Source: UBA1444 sp964601085 | GTDB lineage: Bacteria; Bacillota; Negativicutes; UBA1444 | Assembly: GCA_964601085.1 (NCBI GenBank) | Contig: CAZRLN010000007.1 | Coordinates: forward strand, 1-64,000 | Direction of reading: 5' to 3' | Length of the DNA stretch: 64,000 nucleotides | In this document: piece after piece, positions 1-8,236 of the stretch | Layout of the letters: every line of letters starts with the position of its first letter | How positions within the stretch are numbered: the stretch's first letter is position 1 | Made by a program: the position numbers and the translations under genes | Notes under the pieces: generated by a model | Seen by the model: the letters and a program-made list of their open reading frames with translations, nothing else | Databases searched by the model: none | Told to the model about the DNA's origin: nothing

Positions 1-282
1 GTTGGCGTGGGAATCGGCGGGACCATGGAAATGGCCGCGATCTGCTCCAAACGAGCTGCGGCCAGGGATGTCGTATCCCGCAGCAGCGACGAACGGTATG
101 CGGCGCTGGAAGAAGAGTTGCTGACTCTGATCAATAAGACCGGCATCGGACCGCAAGGTCTCGGCGGCCTGACCACCGCTATCAAAGTCAACATCGAGTG
201 GTATCCCACCCATATCGCCAGCCTGCCGGTAGCTGTCACCATCAACTGTCACGCGGCCCGGCATGCTGAAGTTGAGTTGTAG
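1..282 (+). CDS. Fumarate hydratase class I, alpha subunit (C-terminal part, cut by window start)
   Basis: The open frame enters from the left edge, so only the last 93 residues are seen. They contain VGVGIGGTMEMAAICSKRA and the stretch NKTGIGPQGLGGLTTAIKV, typical of the C-terminal end of the alpha half of two-subunit iron-sulfur fumarase/tartrate dehydratase. The enzyme hydrates fumarate reversibly to malate in the cytoplasm. The beta subunit follows 14 bp downstream and the succinate dehydrogenase/fumarate reductase genes come next, which favours fumarase over tartrate dehydratase. The start codon is outside the window. Confidence 0.9.
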   Translation, partial: VGVGIGGTMEMAAICSKRAAARDVVSRSSDERYAALEEELLTLINKTGIGPQGLGGLTTAIKVNIEWYPTHIASLPVAVTINCHAARHAEVEL

Positions 283-296
283 GAGGGACAATAAAC

Positions 297-857
297 ATGG
301 CTAAAGAACCAATTCGCATTACAGCTCCATTTGACGAATCCGTCGCCCGTTCCCTGAAGGCCGGCGACAGCGTGCTGATTTCCGGGACCATTATTGCCGC
401 GCGCGACGCGGCGCACAAATTAATGGTGGAAGCTTTGGATCGTGGGGAAGCCCTGCCAGTCGACATGAAGAACCAAGTCGTTTATTATGTCGGCCCCTCG
501 CCAGCCAAACCCGGCGAGCCGATTGGGGCCGCCGGACCGACCACCTCCGGGCGGATGGATAGTTATACCCCCCGGCTGATCGAAGAGGGCCTTCGGGGCA
601 TGATCGGCAAAGGGAACCGAAGCCAGGCCGTCATCGATGCCATGAAAAAACATGGTGTGGTTTACTTCGCTGCCGTGGGCGGCGCCGGCGCATTGATCGC
701 CAAACGGATCAAGGAGTACAAGGTGCTGGCCTTTGAAGAACTGGGGCCGGAAGCGATCGCCAAAATGACGGTGGAAGATTTCCCGGCGATCGTGGTCATG
801 GATTCGGACGGCAATGATTTCTACAAGGTCGGGCAGGCTCCTTATGTTCAGGAGTAA
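297..857 (+). CDS. Fumarate hydratase class I, beta subunit
   Basis: A 186-residue protein of the FumA C-terminal/TtdB family, the second half of the oxygen-sensitive [4Fe-4S] fumarase. The segment GPTTSGRMDSYTPRLIEEGL and the following GMIGKGNRS are family hallmarks involved in substrate binding, and the KKHGVVYFAAVGGAGALIA stretch is also typical. The ATG is preceded by AGGAGGG at 281-287. It probably forms an operon with the alpha subunit upstream and sdhCAB downstream, so malate/fumarate interconversion is coupled to fumarate/succinate chemistry. Tartrate dehydratase is the main alternative and is less likely in this context. Confidence 0.92.
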   Translation: MAKEPIRITAPFDESVARSLKAGDSVLISGTIIAARDAAHKLMVEALDRGEALPVDMKNQVVYYVGPSPAKPGEPIGAAGPTTSGRMDSYTPRLIEEGLRGMIGKGNRSQAVIDAMKKHGVVYFAAVGGAGALIAKRIKEYKVLAFEELGPEAIAKMTVEDFPAIVVMDSDGNDFYKVGQAPYVQE

Positions 858-887
858 GCGAACGGAAAGCAAGGAGGGAATGCAGGC

Positions 888-1499
888 TTGAACAGTAACG
901 AATTCTATCTGAAACGGCTTCACTCCCTGATGGGAGTCGTACCACTGACCTTTTTCCTGTGTGAACACATATTTACCATTACCCGGGCGATTGCGGGGCC
1001 CAAGGCGTTCGATGCGGCTACAGCCTTTTTGCAGAGTCTGCCGATGCTGCACGTACTGGAAGTGCTTTTTATTGCGGCGCCGCTATTGTTTCATGGCGTT
1101 TACGGGTTGTTCATCACGTTTGAATCCAAGAACAATGCTTTTTCCTACACATATGCCCGTAACTGGAACTTCTACCTGCAGCGTATTACGGCGATCATTA
1201 CGCTGGTGTTCGTTGCCTGGCACGTGTATTTATTCCGCTTCGGCGGCGCCGGGATGGGGCAGGTGACGACCTTCGCCATGGTGGCAAAGATTTTTGCCGA
1301 TCCCCTGATGCTGGCGTTGCATGCTATCGGCTTTGTCTGCGCCGTGTTCCACCTAACCAACGGACTGTGGACTTTCCTGATTACCTGGGGCGTCACCGTG
1401 GGACCGCGGGCGCAACAGGTCAGCCAATATTTGATGTGGGCGTTGTTTGCCGTGATGAATGCCGGCGGGCTCTTTGCGCTCACGTACTTCCGGGGATAG
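888..1499 (+). CDS. sdhC: Succinate dehydrogenase/fumarate reductase cytochrome b558 subunit
   Basis: A 203-residue integral membrane protein with about five hydrophobic segments and several membrane histidines (CEHIFTI, AWHVYLFRFGG, HAIGFVCAVFHLTN) suited to ligating two b-type hemes, as in the single-anchor di-heme b558 family of Firmicutes and epsilonproteobacteria. It anchors the flavoprotein and iron-sulfur subunits to the membrane and exchanges electrons with menaquinone. The start is TTG at 888, placed by AAGGAGGG at 871-878; the ATG at 880 runs into a stop after three codons. Gene order C-A-B matches the Bacillus/Wolinella type. Confidence 0.93.
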   Translation: MNSNEFYLKRLHSLMGVVPLTFFLCEHIFTITRAIAGPKAFDAATAFLQSLPMLHVLEVLFIAAPLLFHGVYGLFITFESKNNAFSYTYARNWNFYLQRITAIITLVFVAWHVYLFRFGGAGMGQVTTFAMVAKIFADPLMLALHAIGFVCAVFHLTNGLWTFLITWGVTVGPRAQQVSQYLMWALFAVMNAGGLFALTYFRG

Positions 1500-1512
1500 G
1501 GGGCGGCAGAAG

Positions 1513-3288
1513 ATGAAATTTATCGTAATTGGTGGCGGCGCAGCCGGTTTGATGGCCACTCTGCGCATTGCTGAACTGAAACAGAATGTGGAACTGTTCT
1601 CCCTGGTGCCGGTCAAGCGTTCGCATACGGCCTGCGCTCAGGGCGGCATCAACGGAGCAATCAATACCAAAGGACAAAACGACTCGACGCAGCAGCACTT
1701 TGAAGACACGATTCTTGGCGGTGACTTCCTCGCCAATCAACCGCCGGTCAAAGCCATGTGCGATGCCGCGCCTGGTCTGATTCACCTGCTGGACCGCATG
1801 GGAATGATGTTTACCCGCACTCCGGAGGGGTTGCTTGATTTGCGTCCGTTTGGCGGAACCAAGCACATTCGCACCGCGTTTTCCGGCGCAAGCACCGGGC
1901 AACAGCTCCTATATGTTTTAGATGAACAGGTACGCCGGTATGAGGAACAAAAACTAGTCACGAAGCATGAACATCACGAGTTTATCCGCCTGATCCTCGA
2001 TGACAACGGCGAATGTCGCGGCATCGTGGCGCAGGATCTTTACACCATGAAAATGGAAGCGCATGCAGCGGACGCCGTAATTCTCGCCACCGGCGGGATT
2101 GGGATGGTGTTCGGTCGCAGTACCAACGGTACGATTTCAACGGGAGCGGCGGCATCCATTGCCTACCAACAGGGCGCCATTTACGGTAACGGCGAATTCA
2201 TCCAGATTCACCCGACCGCCCTGCCAGGCGAGGACAAGCGACGTCTGATGTCGGAATCGGCTCGCGGCGAAGGCGGGCGCATCTGGACGATGAAGGACGG
2301 CAAGCCTTGGTACTTCCTCGAAGAGTGGTATCCGGCTTATGGAAACCTGGTTCCGCGCGATATCGCAGCCCGGGCGATCTTCAAAGTCTGTACGGAAATG
2401 GGACTGGGCGTCAACGGGCAAAATCTCGTCAACCTTGACCTGACCCACCTTGATCCCAAAGAAATCGACCGGAAGCTTGGCGCCATCGTGGAAATTTACG
2501 AGAAATTTGTCGGCGAAAATCCGCGCACCGTACCGATGAAAATCTTCCCGTCGATGCACTATTCCATGGGCGGACTCTGGACGGATTATGGCCATCATAC
2601 CAACATTCCAGGCCTGTTTGCGGCCGGTGAGTGCGACTATATGTATCATGGCGCCAACCGCCTCGGCGGCAACTCGTTGTTGTCGGCAACTTACAGCGGC
2701 ATGGTGGTGGGTCCTTCCGCCGTCAATTACGTCAAGGAGCGGGGCGCACGCAAGCCCCTCGATTCCAGCGCACTGCAAGCGGCCAAGGAACGTGAGGAAG
2801 TCGTGTTCGAAAACTTGTTGCGCATGGACGGCAAGGAAAATCCCTTCCAGATTCATCGGGAGATGGGCGACTGGATGACGGAAAACGTTACCATTCAACG
2901 GTTTAACAAAAAGCTGCAGGAAACCGACGACAAGCTGGCGGAGCTGCAGGAACGCTGGAAGCGGGTTGGGGTCAGCGACTCGTCGAAACATGCCAATCAA
3001 GTGGTCATGTTTACACGACAGCTTTGGAACATGCTGGAGATGTCCCGCGTGATTACGCAGGGCGCTTTGCGGCGGAATGAAAGCCGCGGCGGCCATTTCA
3101 AACCGGAATTCCCGGAACGGGATGATGAGAACTGGCTGAAAACCACCAAAACTACTTGGTCCCCGGACGGACCGCAATTCAGCTATGAAGAAGTCGATAC
3201 TTCCTTGATCAAGCCGCGGGCAAGGCGTTACGACGTGGACAACACCAAAAAATCCGATGCTGGTCAGGCCGCAAAGGGGGCGAAATAA
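1513..3288 (+). CDS. sdhA: Succinate dehydrogenase/fumarate reductase flavoprotein subunit
   Basis: A 591-residue flavoprotein. The N-terminal FAD-binding motif GGGAAG (residues 7-12) and RSHTACAQGGINGA, with His38 as the expected covalent FAD attachment residue, are present. Also seen are HPTALPGEDKRRL and SESARGEGGR around the dicarboxylate site and the C-terminal helical domain with RNESRGGH. The frame is open from 1459, but the ATG at 1513 gives an N terminus that begins directly with the FAD fold, so I use it. Whether it works as succinate dehydrogenase or fumarate reductase cannot be read from sequence; the class I fumarase upstream and the anaerobic setting make fumarate respiration plausible. 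Confidence 0.95.
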   Translation: MKFIVIGGGAAGLMATLRIAELKQNVELFSLVPVKRSHTACAQGGINGAINTKGQNDSTQQHFEDTILGGDFLANQPPVKAMCDAAPGLIHLLDRMGMMFTRTPEGLLDLRPFGGTKHIRTAFSGASTGQQLLYVLDEQVRRYEEQKLVTKHEHHEFIRLILDDNGECRGIVAQDLYTMKMEAHAADAVILATGGIGMVFGRSTNGTISTGAAASIAYQQGAIYGNGEFIQIHPTALPGEDKRRLMSESARGEGGRIWTMKDGKPWYFLEEWYPAYGNLVPRDIAARAIFKVCTEMGLGVNGQNLVNLDLTHLDPKEIDRKLGAIVEIYEKFVGENPRTVPMKIFPSMHYSMGGLWTDYGHHTNIPGLFAAGECDYMYHGANRLGGNSLLSATYSGMVVGPSAVNYVKERGARKPLDSSALQAAKEREEVVFENLLRMDGKENPFQIHREMGDWMTENVTIQRFNKKLQETDDKLAELQERWKRVGVSDSSKHANQVVMFTRQLWNMLEMSRVITQGALRRNESRGGHFKPEFPERDDENWLKTTKTTWSPDGPQFSYEEVDTSLIKPRARRYDVDNTKKSDAGQAAKGAK

Positions 3289-3289
3289 G

Positions 3290-4045
3290 ATGGGCGAACC
3301 GCAAAAAACCGTTCATCTGATTGTGCAACGGCAGGATTTGCCGGATTCGAAACCGTATACCGAAGAATTTGTAGTACCCTGGTCCTTGGGCATGAACGTG
3401 GTCTCCGCTCTGATGGCGGTGCAAAAAAATCCGGTTACGAAAGACGGCAAAGTGACAAAACCGGTGGTGTGGGAGTGCAACTGCCTGGAGGAAGTCTGCG
3501 GCGCTTGCGCCATGATGATCAACGGTAAACCGCGTCAAGCTTGTTCCTGCCTGGTGGACAGCATCTCCCAGCCGATTCGGCTGGCGCCGCTGAGCAAGTT
3601 CCCGGTAGTGCGTGACTTGATGGTTGACCGGCAGAAAATGTTCGACAACCTGAAAAAAGTGCAGGCCTGGGTGGCCATTGACACGACGGCCAACCTCGGA
3701 CCAGGGCCGCGTATGTCAAGGGTTGAACAGGAAGAAGTCTACCCTCTGTCGCGCTGCATGACTTGCGGCTGCTGCATGGAGGCTTGTCCCAACTTCAATG
3801 AAAGTTCAGCTTTCCTGGGGCCGGCTCCGGTGGCGCAGGTTCACCTGATGAACCAGCACCCAACCGGCGCCATGCAAAAGGCCGGACGATTGGAAGCCCT
3901 GATGGGTCCGGGCGGAATCGCCGGCTGCGGCAACGCTCAAAACTGCGTGGAAGTCTGCCCAAAGAGCATCCCGCTGACAACCTCGCTGGCCAAGTTAAAT
4001 CGTCAAGTCAACAAGTTTGCCTTAAGCAAGCTGTTTGACAACTAA
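3290..4045 (+). CDS. sdhB: Succinate dehydrogenase/fumarate reductase iron-sulfur subunit
   Basis: A 251-residue electron-transfer subunit. The N-terminal plant-type [2Fe-2S] site has Cys63, Cys65, Cys70, Cys73 and Cys85. The C-terminal half has the bacterial ferredoxin-like pattern CMTCGCCMEACPNF and CGNAQNCVEVCP for the [4Fe-4S] and [3Fe-4S] clusters. The ATG at 3290 lies one base after the sdhA stop, with an AAGGGGG site inside the end of sdhA. It carries electrons between the flavoprotein and the membrane b558 subunit. The operon is closed by the hairpin just downstream. Confidence 0.95.
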   Translation: MGEPQKTVHLIVQRQDLPDSKPYTEEFVVPWSLGMNVVSALMAVQKNPVTKDGKVTKPVVWECNCLEEVCGACAMMINGKPRQACSCLVDSISQPIRLAPLSKFPVVRDLMVDRQKMFDNLKKVQAWVAIDTTANLGPGPRMSRVEQEEVYPLSRCMTCGCCMEACPNFNESSAFLGPAPVAQVHLMNQHPTGAMQKAGRLEALMGPGGIAGCGNAQNCVEVCPKSIPLTTSLAKLNRQVNKFALSKLFDN

Positions 4046-4064
4046 TAGATCCTCGAAACATGAG

Positions 4065-4116
4065 AATGAGCCGTCTCACATAGGCGTAAAGCCTGAGCGA
4101 GACGGCTCATTTTTCT
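4065..4116. terminator. Bidirectional intrinsic terminator after sdhB
   Basis: A 13-bp perfect stem (4065-4077 with 4099-4111) encloses a second small hairpin (AGGC...GCCT) and runs into TTTTTCTT on the plus strand. The left arm begins with AA, giving a short U stretch on the minus strand too. It sits between the convergent sdhB and the minus-strand phospholipase-like gene, so it probably serves both. Confidence 0.85.
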
Positions 4117-4130
4117 TCTGACGCCTGTCC

Positions 4131-5237
4131 TCATTTGGAGATTTCGCCGGCCGATCCTTTTCGGATTCGTTTCGGTTGCATTAAATTGTCCCGTGGATTG
4201 ATCCGGCGCATTTCGGATTCCACGCGATGCAGTGCCTCGGTAGACATCTGCAAGCCAAACTCGGTGTTGCGATCCCGCCACCAGTAATAGGCGGCGCATT
4301 GATCCATGAGATACCGGGAGGTTTGAGCGACTTCGCCAGCGCGAAATTTCCAGTCGGCGATAAACGGGCCGCTGGCTAAAGTTTTTCGGTATTCATGCAT
4401 GGAAGGCAAATCAGTGAGAACGGATAAGACTTTACCGGCACTCGGCCGAAACCGCCGAATCAATCGTTTCATCCGGGCGATTTCCGCTTCGGAGTGCTCG
4501 GATTGGTAGCCGTACCAGCGGGTGGAATCGATCATCAGGCTGGACGCAAGGGTAAATGTCCGCAGGAAATACTCCGGATGCCGTCCGTAGAAAGTATTTT
4601 GCGGATATGCTTTTTCAAGCGCCATGCGCAGAAAAGCCCCCGGCGGCTGCGCACCGCGTGTCTGGAAAGCTATGTCGCGTAGCCGGGCTCCTTGCAATTC
4701 CAGAACGTGCCGCATTTCCAGCGCTTCCAGACGGTCGTGGAGCTTCATCGCCGGATCGTCAAAATGAGTGGGATCAACGACAAAACCGCCATACTGATTG
4801 ATCAGGTCGTGGATATAGGAGTCAACGATATAATGGGAAAGCCAGCCCAAAGCAAAAGCCCGGTCTTCCATTTTTTCGGCGGCGACGAGCAGCTGCAGGG
4901 AAACCTCTGTTGGCAGAACCTGATGAACATCGTCCAATTGGGAGGAAACAGGACGAAGATTTTTTGGCAGGGCAATTCCATATTGCGTTTGCAGACGGCC
5001 ATTGACCTGTGGATTTGAAATCATGTGGGCTATCCAGGCGGAATCGGGCGCAAGCGAACCGAGAAAAAACGCGGTCCGGGTTTGATCCTGATGATCGAGA
5101 AACCGTCCGGAAGACGAATCCAACATGATGCCGGCGAAATATAGATGTCCGTAGACCTGACTGGCGCAGACCAATTGCGGTGTGTTCGCAACTAGAAGGA
5201 AAAAGACGAGAAGCAATCCGCTCCAAAAGCGTTTCAT
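4131..5237 (-). CDS. Secreted zinc-dependent phospholipase C family protein
   Basis: A 368-residue protein with a clear signal peptide (MKRFWSGLLLVFFLLVANTP..., cleavage near VCASQ). The mature part shows the Zn-dependent phospholipase C/S1-P1 nuclease layout: a histidine helix near the N terminus (GHLYFAGIM), FFLGSLAPDSAW, and the metal-binding helix GWLSHYIVDSYIHDLIN, followed later by a conserved MKLHDRLEALE helix. It would act outside the cytoplasmic membrane, in the periplasm if the cell is diderm. Substrate is unknown; many relatives are annotated only as zinc-dependent phospholipase C family. It is monocistronic and convergent with sdhB. Confidence 0.78.
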   Translation of the reverse strand: MKRFWSGLLLVFFLLVANTPQLVCASQVYGHLYFAGIMLDSSSGRFLDHQDQTRTAFFLGSLAPDSAWIAHMISNPQVNGRLQTQYGIALPKNLRPVSSQLDDVHQVLPTEVSLQLLVAAEKMEDRAFALGWLSHYIVDSYIHDLINQYGGFVVDPTHFDDPAMKLHDRLEALEMRHVLELQGARLRDIAFQTRGAQPPGAFLRMALEKAYPQNTFYGRHPEYFLRTFTLASSLMIDSTRWYGYQSEHSEAEIARMKRLIRRFRPSAGKVLSVLTDLPSMHEYRKTLASGPFIADWKFRAGEVAQTSRYLMDQCAAYYWWRDRNTEFGLQMSTEALHRVESEMRRINPRDNLMQPKRIRKGSAGEISK

Positions 5238-5400
5238 GGCTTACGCCTCCTAAAGGACAAATCATGGAATTATCATTGAAATAATACGGCGAGCATAAAC
5301 AAAAGTCCTCCCGGAGCAATCGGGTTTTCACTGATAGCAGGAAATAAACGCCAGTCAGCGAAAATACATATGTAGCAAAATTGCGGAAAGGAAAGTTGCG

Positions 5401-7965
5401 ATGCAGGAGTGGCGAATCAATTTATTTCGTCCGGAGGATGCGGCGGGGGTCGTTGCCCTGTATCGGGCCGTCTATGGGGAGGATTACCCTGTAAAAAATG
5501 TCTATGACCCGGTCCAACTGACCCGGGAACAGGCGAAGGGAGATGTGGTTCGTATCATCGCTCATTCCCTGGCGGATGAAGTCATCGGCCACATTGCCTT
5601 CTATCGTTCATCGCCGCCGAATCGCCGGCTGTATGAATATGGGCAGATGATGATCCAGTTTGACTGGCGAAACACAGCTCTGGCGTTCGAACTGGGCGAG
5701 TTCGCCGTCGATGTTGTCGCCAGGGAACAGGAAATCGACGATTTGTGGGGCGAAGCGGTCTGCCATCATCCGGTGACGCAACGGATGTGCGCCGGACAGG
5801 GTTTTTTAACAATGGGAATCGAACTTGGCTTGATGCCGGGGGAAGCCTGTTCGCGCGCCATGCAGAACCGCACTGATCCCAAAGAGCGGGTGTCGGCAGT
5901 CTTGGTGTTTCGCAGCGCGGCGATCCGCAAGCAGAACCTGTTTGTTCCGGCGGAATACGAAGCGGTATTGCGGGAACTCTACGGACAGTGGCGCGATGAA
6001 TCCATTCTGACACTGTCAACGGAAACAATTTTTCCAGGAATCCCGGGTTGTTACGAAATGCAGGTCTTTGGCGAGGCGGGCGTGGCTCGCCTCACAATTG
6101 CAGAAGTCGGCGAAGAGTTTCTAAGCCGGTTGACTCAATACGAGACAGCCGCTTCCATGAATGGCTGCGTCGTGACGCAGGTGATTCTTTCCCTGGCGGA
6201 TCCGGCAATCGGCGCCGCCGTATCCGTTCTTCGACAGAAGGGATTTTTCTTTGGCGGGGCCTTGCCGCGATGGTTCGGCGAAGATGGGTTGCTGATGCAG
6301 AAGGTGATCGAAGCGCCGGACTTTTCGAAGATTGTGCTGGCGACGAAACAGGCACGGCGTCTGGGAGACTATATCCGGGACGATTATGAGCAGGTCCGAA
6401 TCAATACCGTTGGCGGCATGTTGGCACGGCGGGTTGCTGAGTGCGGCGACCGCACGGCAGTGATCTGGCCGGCGCGCAACCTGCGGCAGACATACGCGGA
6501 ACTGTACGAGTCCGTGTTAAGAGTGGCAAGAGGCCTTATCGCCTACGGGATCGCTCCGGGCGAACATGCCGCCATCTGGGCGCCGAATGCGCCGGAATAT
6601 CTGGCTGTCGAGTTTGGTTGCGCCCTGGCCGGCGTGCCGGTTCTTTTCGTCAACTCGGGGTACCGGGCCTATGAACTGGAGTATGCCTTGCGCCAGTCGG
6701 ATACCCGGATTTTGTTTCTGGCGGAAGGCAATCTGCAGGCGGGAGAGTATGTCGACATTGTGCGAGAGGTAAGGGCGCATTTGCCGCAATTGCGACACGC
6801 CGTAGTCTTCGCGGAAAAAACCGACGATGATTTCACGGCATGGCCGACATTTCTCGTCCGGGGCTGCGGTTGCGGCAATGCGCCGGTGGTCCATGGCGGC
6901 GACATTTTCAGCATTCAATATACTTCCGGCACGACCGGTCAGCCCAAAGCCGCGCTGCTCAGCCATCAGGCCTATGTTTCCAACAGTATCGCCATAGCGG
7001 AGCGGCAGGGCCTGACAGGCAACGATGTGGTCTGCGTGCCGTTGCCCCTGTTTCACGCCTACGGCTGCCTGACCCTGTTCTCGGCCTTTGCGGCTGGTGC
7101 GACCGCCATGGTCATCGAGCGTTTCCGGGCGGCCGATCTCCTGGCTGCTGTTGAACGGTATGGCGGGACGACGATATCCGGCACGCCTACGATGTTCGTC
7201 GCGGCATTGACGGAACTTGACGAACGGGTCTATGACTTGTCCTCGATGCGGGGTGGAAATGTGGCCGGAGCTTTTTGTCCGCCGGAGCTGGCGCGACAGG
7301 TGATTGAACGGATGCACGCGCCGGAATTCGGCATCCTGTATGGATCGACGGAAGCCCTGGTAAGCTTGATGAATTCGCCAGACGGGACATTGGCGGATCG
7401 GACTGGGACTGTCGGTGCGACGATGCCCGGTTTTGACGTTCAAATCATTGATCCCCATACCGGTGAACCCTTGCCGCCTGGACAGCAGGGCGAACTGCTG
7501 CTGCGCGGGCCTGGACTCATGCAAGGTTATTACCGCATGCCGGAAGCCACGGCCAAAACCATTGATGAACAGGGCTGGCTGCATTCCGGCGACCTGGCCG
7601 TGGCCGACGCCGCTGGTCGGGTTCGCATCACGGGCCGTATCAAGGAACTGATCATCCGGGGCGGCGAAAATGTGTTTCCAGCGGAGATTGAACAGTTTCT
7701 GCTGACGCATCCGAAAGTGCGGGACGCCCAAGTGGTAGGAATTCCCTGTGACTACTACGGAGAAGACATCGTGGCCTTCATCCGTCTGAAGGCTGGAGAA
7801 ACCGCATCGGCTCTGGAATTGAAAAAATATTGCCGTTCCCGGATTGCCATCGACCGGGTTCCGGCTCTGTTTTTTTTCGTGGATGAATATCCGCTGACCG
7901 CCAGCGGGAAAGTGCAGAAATTTAAACTTCAGGAGATCGCAAAGCAAAAGATGTCGGAGTTATAA
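5401..7965 (+). CDS. Fusion protein: GNAT-like domain plus acyl-CoA/acyl-ACP synthetase (AMP-forming)
   Basis: An 854-residue two-part protein. Residues 1 to about 320 resemble a GNAT-like fold and are clearly paralogous to the separate protein encoded at 20483-21526 (shared AVYGEDYPVKNVYDP-type and LRQKGFFFGGALPRWFGEDG-type motifs). Residues about 330-854 are a complete ANL-family adenylating enzyme: P-loop YTSGTTGQPK (from residue 507), YGSTEAL, the HSGDLA and GRIKELIIRGGENVFP motifs, and the catalytic Lys837 in SGKVQK. It should activate a carboxylic acid and load it on CoA or on the acyl carrier protein encoded 25 bp downstream. The acid cannot be predicted. It is first in the long plus-strand cluster. 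Confidence 0.85.
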   Translation: MQEWRINLFRPEDAAGVVALYRAVYGEDYPVKNVYDPVQLTREQAKGDVVRIIAHSLADEVIGHIAFYRSSPPNRRLYEYGQMMIQFDWRNTALAFELGEFAVDVVAREQEIDDLWGEAVCHHPVTQRMCAGQGFLTMGIELGLMPGEACSRAMQNRTDPKERVSAVLVFRSAAIRKQNLFVPAEYEAVLRELYGQWRDESILTLSTETIFPGIPGCYEMQVFGEAGVARLTIAEVGEEFLSRLTQYETAASMNGCVVTQVILSLADPAIGAAVSVLRQKGFFFGGALPRWFGEDGLLMQKVIEAPDFSKIVLATKQARRLGDYIRDDYEQVRINTVGGMLARRVAECGDRTAVIWPARNLRQTYAELYESVLRVARGLIAYGIAPGEHAAIWAPNAPEYLAVEFGCALAGVPVLFVNSGYRAYELEYALRQSDTRILFLAEGNLQAGEYVDIVREVRAHLPQLRHAVVFAEKTDDDFTAWPTFLVRGCGCGNAPVVHGGDIFSIQYTSGTTGQPKAALLSHQAYVSNSIAIAERQGLTGNDVVCVPLPLFHAYGCLTLFSAFAAGATAMVIERFRAADLLAAVERYGGTTISGTPTMFVAALTELDERVYDLSSMRGGNVAGAFCPPELARQVIERMHAPEFGILYGSTEALVSLMNSPDGTLADRTGTVGATMPGFDVQIIDPHTGEPLPPGQQGELLLRGPGLMQGYYRMPEATAKTIDEQGWLHSGDLAVADAAGRVRITGRIKELIIRGGENVFPAEIEQFLLTHPKVRDAQVVGIPCDYYGEDIVAFIRLKAGETASALELKKYCRSRIAIDRVPALFFFVDEYPLTASGKVQKFKLQEIAKQKMSEL

Positions 7966-7990
7966 CTGGAAAAAAGGGGAGGAGTTTCTT

Positions 7991-8236
7991 TTGGATAAAA
8001 TGCTCTTGGCAGCGCAGCTGCGTGAAATTATCGCCCGGAGGATTGACGGCGCCGATCCGTCCCGAATCAGTGATGACACCGAATTGGCAGCTCTGGGCGC
8101 CGATTCTTTGGCGTTCAGTTGGATCCTGGCCGATGTGGAAGATGCCTTTGATTTTGTCATGCGGGGCGGTGACTTAATGAAATTGAAAACTTTTGCCGCA
8201 TTTGTCGACTATGTTGCGCAACGAATCGGCAAGTAG
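7991..8236 (+). CDS. Acyl carrier protein (first of two in the cluster)
   Basis: An 81-residue acidic helical protein with the phosphopantetheine attachment motif LGADSL (Ser39) followed by a helix LAFSWILADVEDAF. The usual Asp after DSL is replaced (DSLAF), so it is a divergent carrier protein rather than housekeeping AcpP. The start is TTG at 7991, six bases after GGGGAGGAG; the ATG at 8000 would lie too far from that site. It follows the ligase fusion and overlaps the molybdenum hydroxylase gene, so it is a likely acceptor of the ligase product. Confidence 0.82.
   Translation: MDKMLLAAQLREIIARRIDGADPSRISDDTELAALGADSLAFSWILADVEDAFDFVMRGGDLMKLKTFAAFVDYVAQRIGK

Noticed and set aside
2137..3177. 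A 346-codon minus-strand frame within sdhA
   Set aside because: It is a shadow of the well-supported flavoprotein gene, caused by high GC in third positions.
6517..7947. A 476-codon open frame on the minus strand
   Set aside because: It lies fully inside the acyl ligase gene, whose plus-strand product has all ligase motifs; the minus product shows no recognisable domain and no ribosome site.
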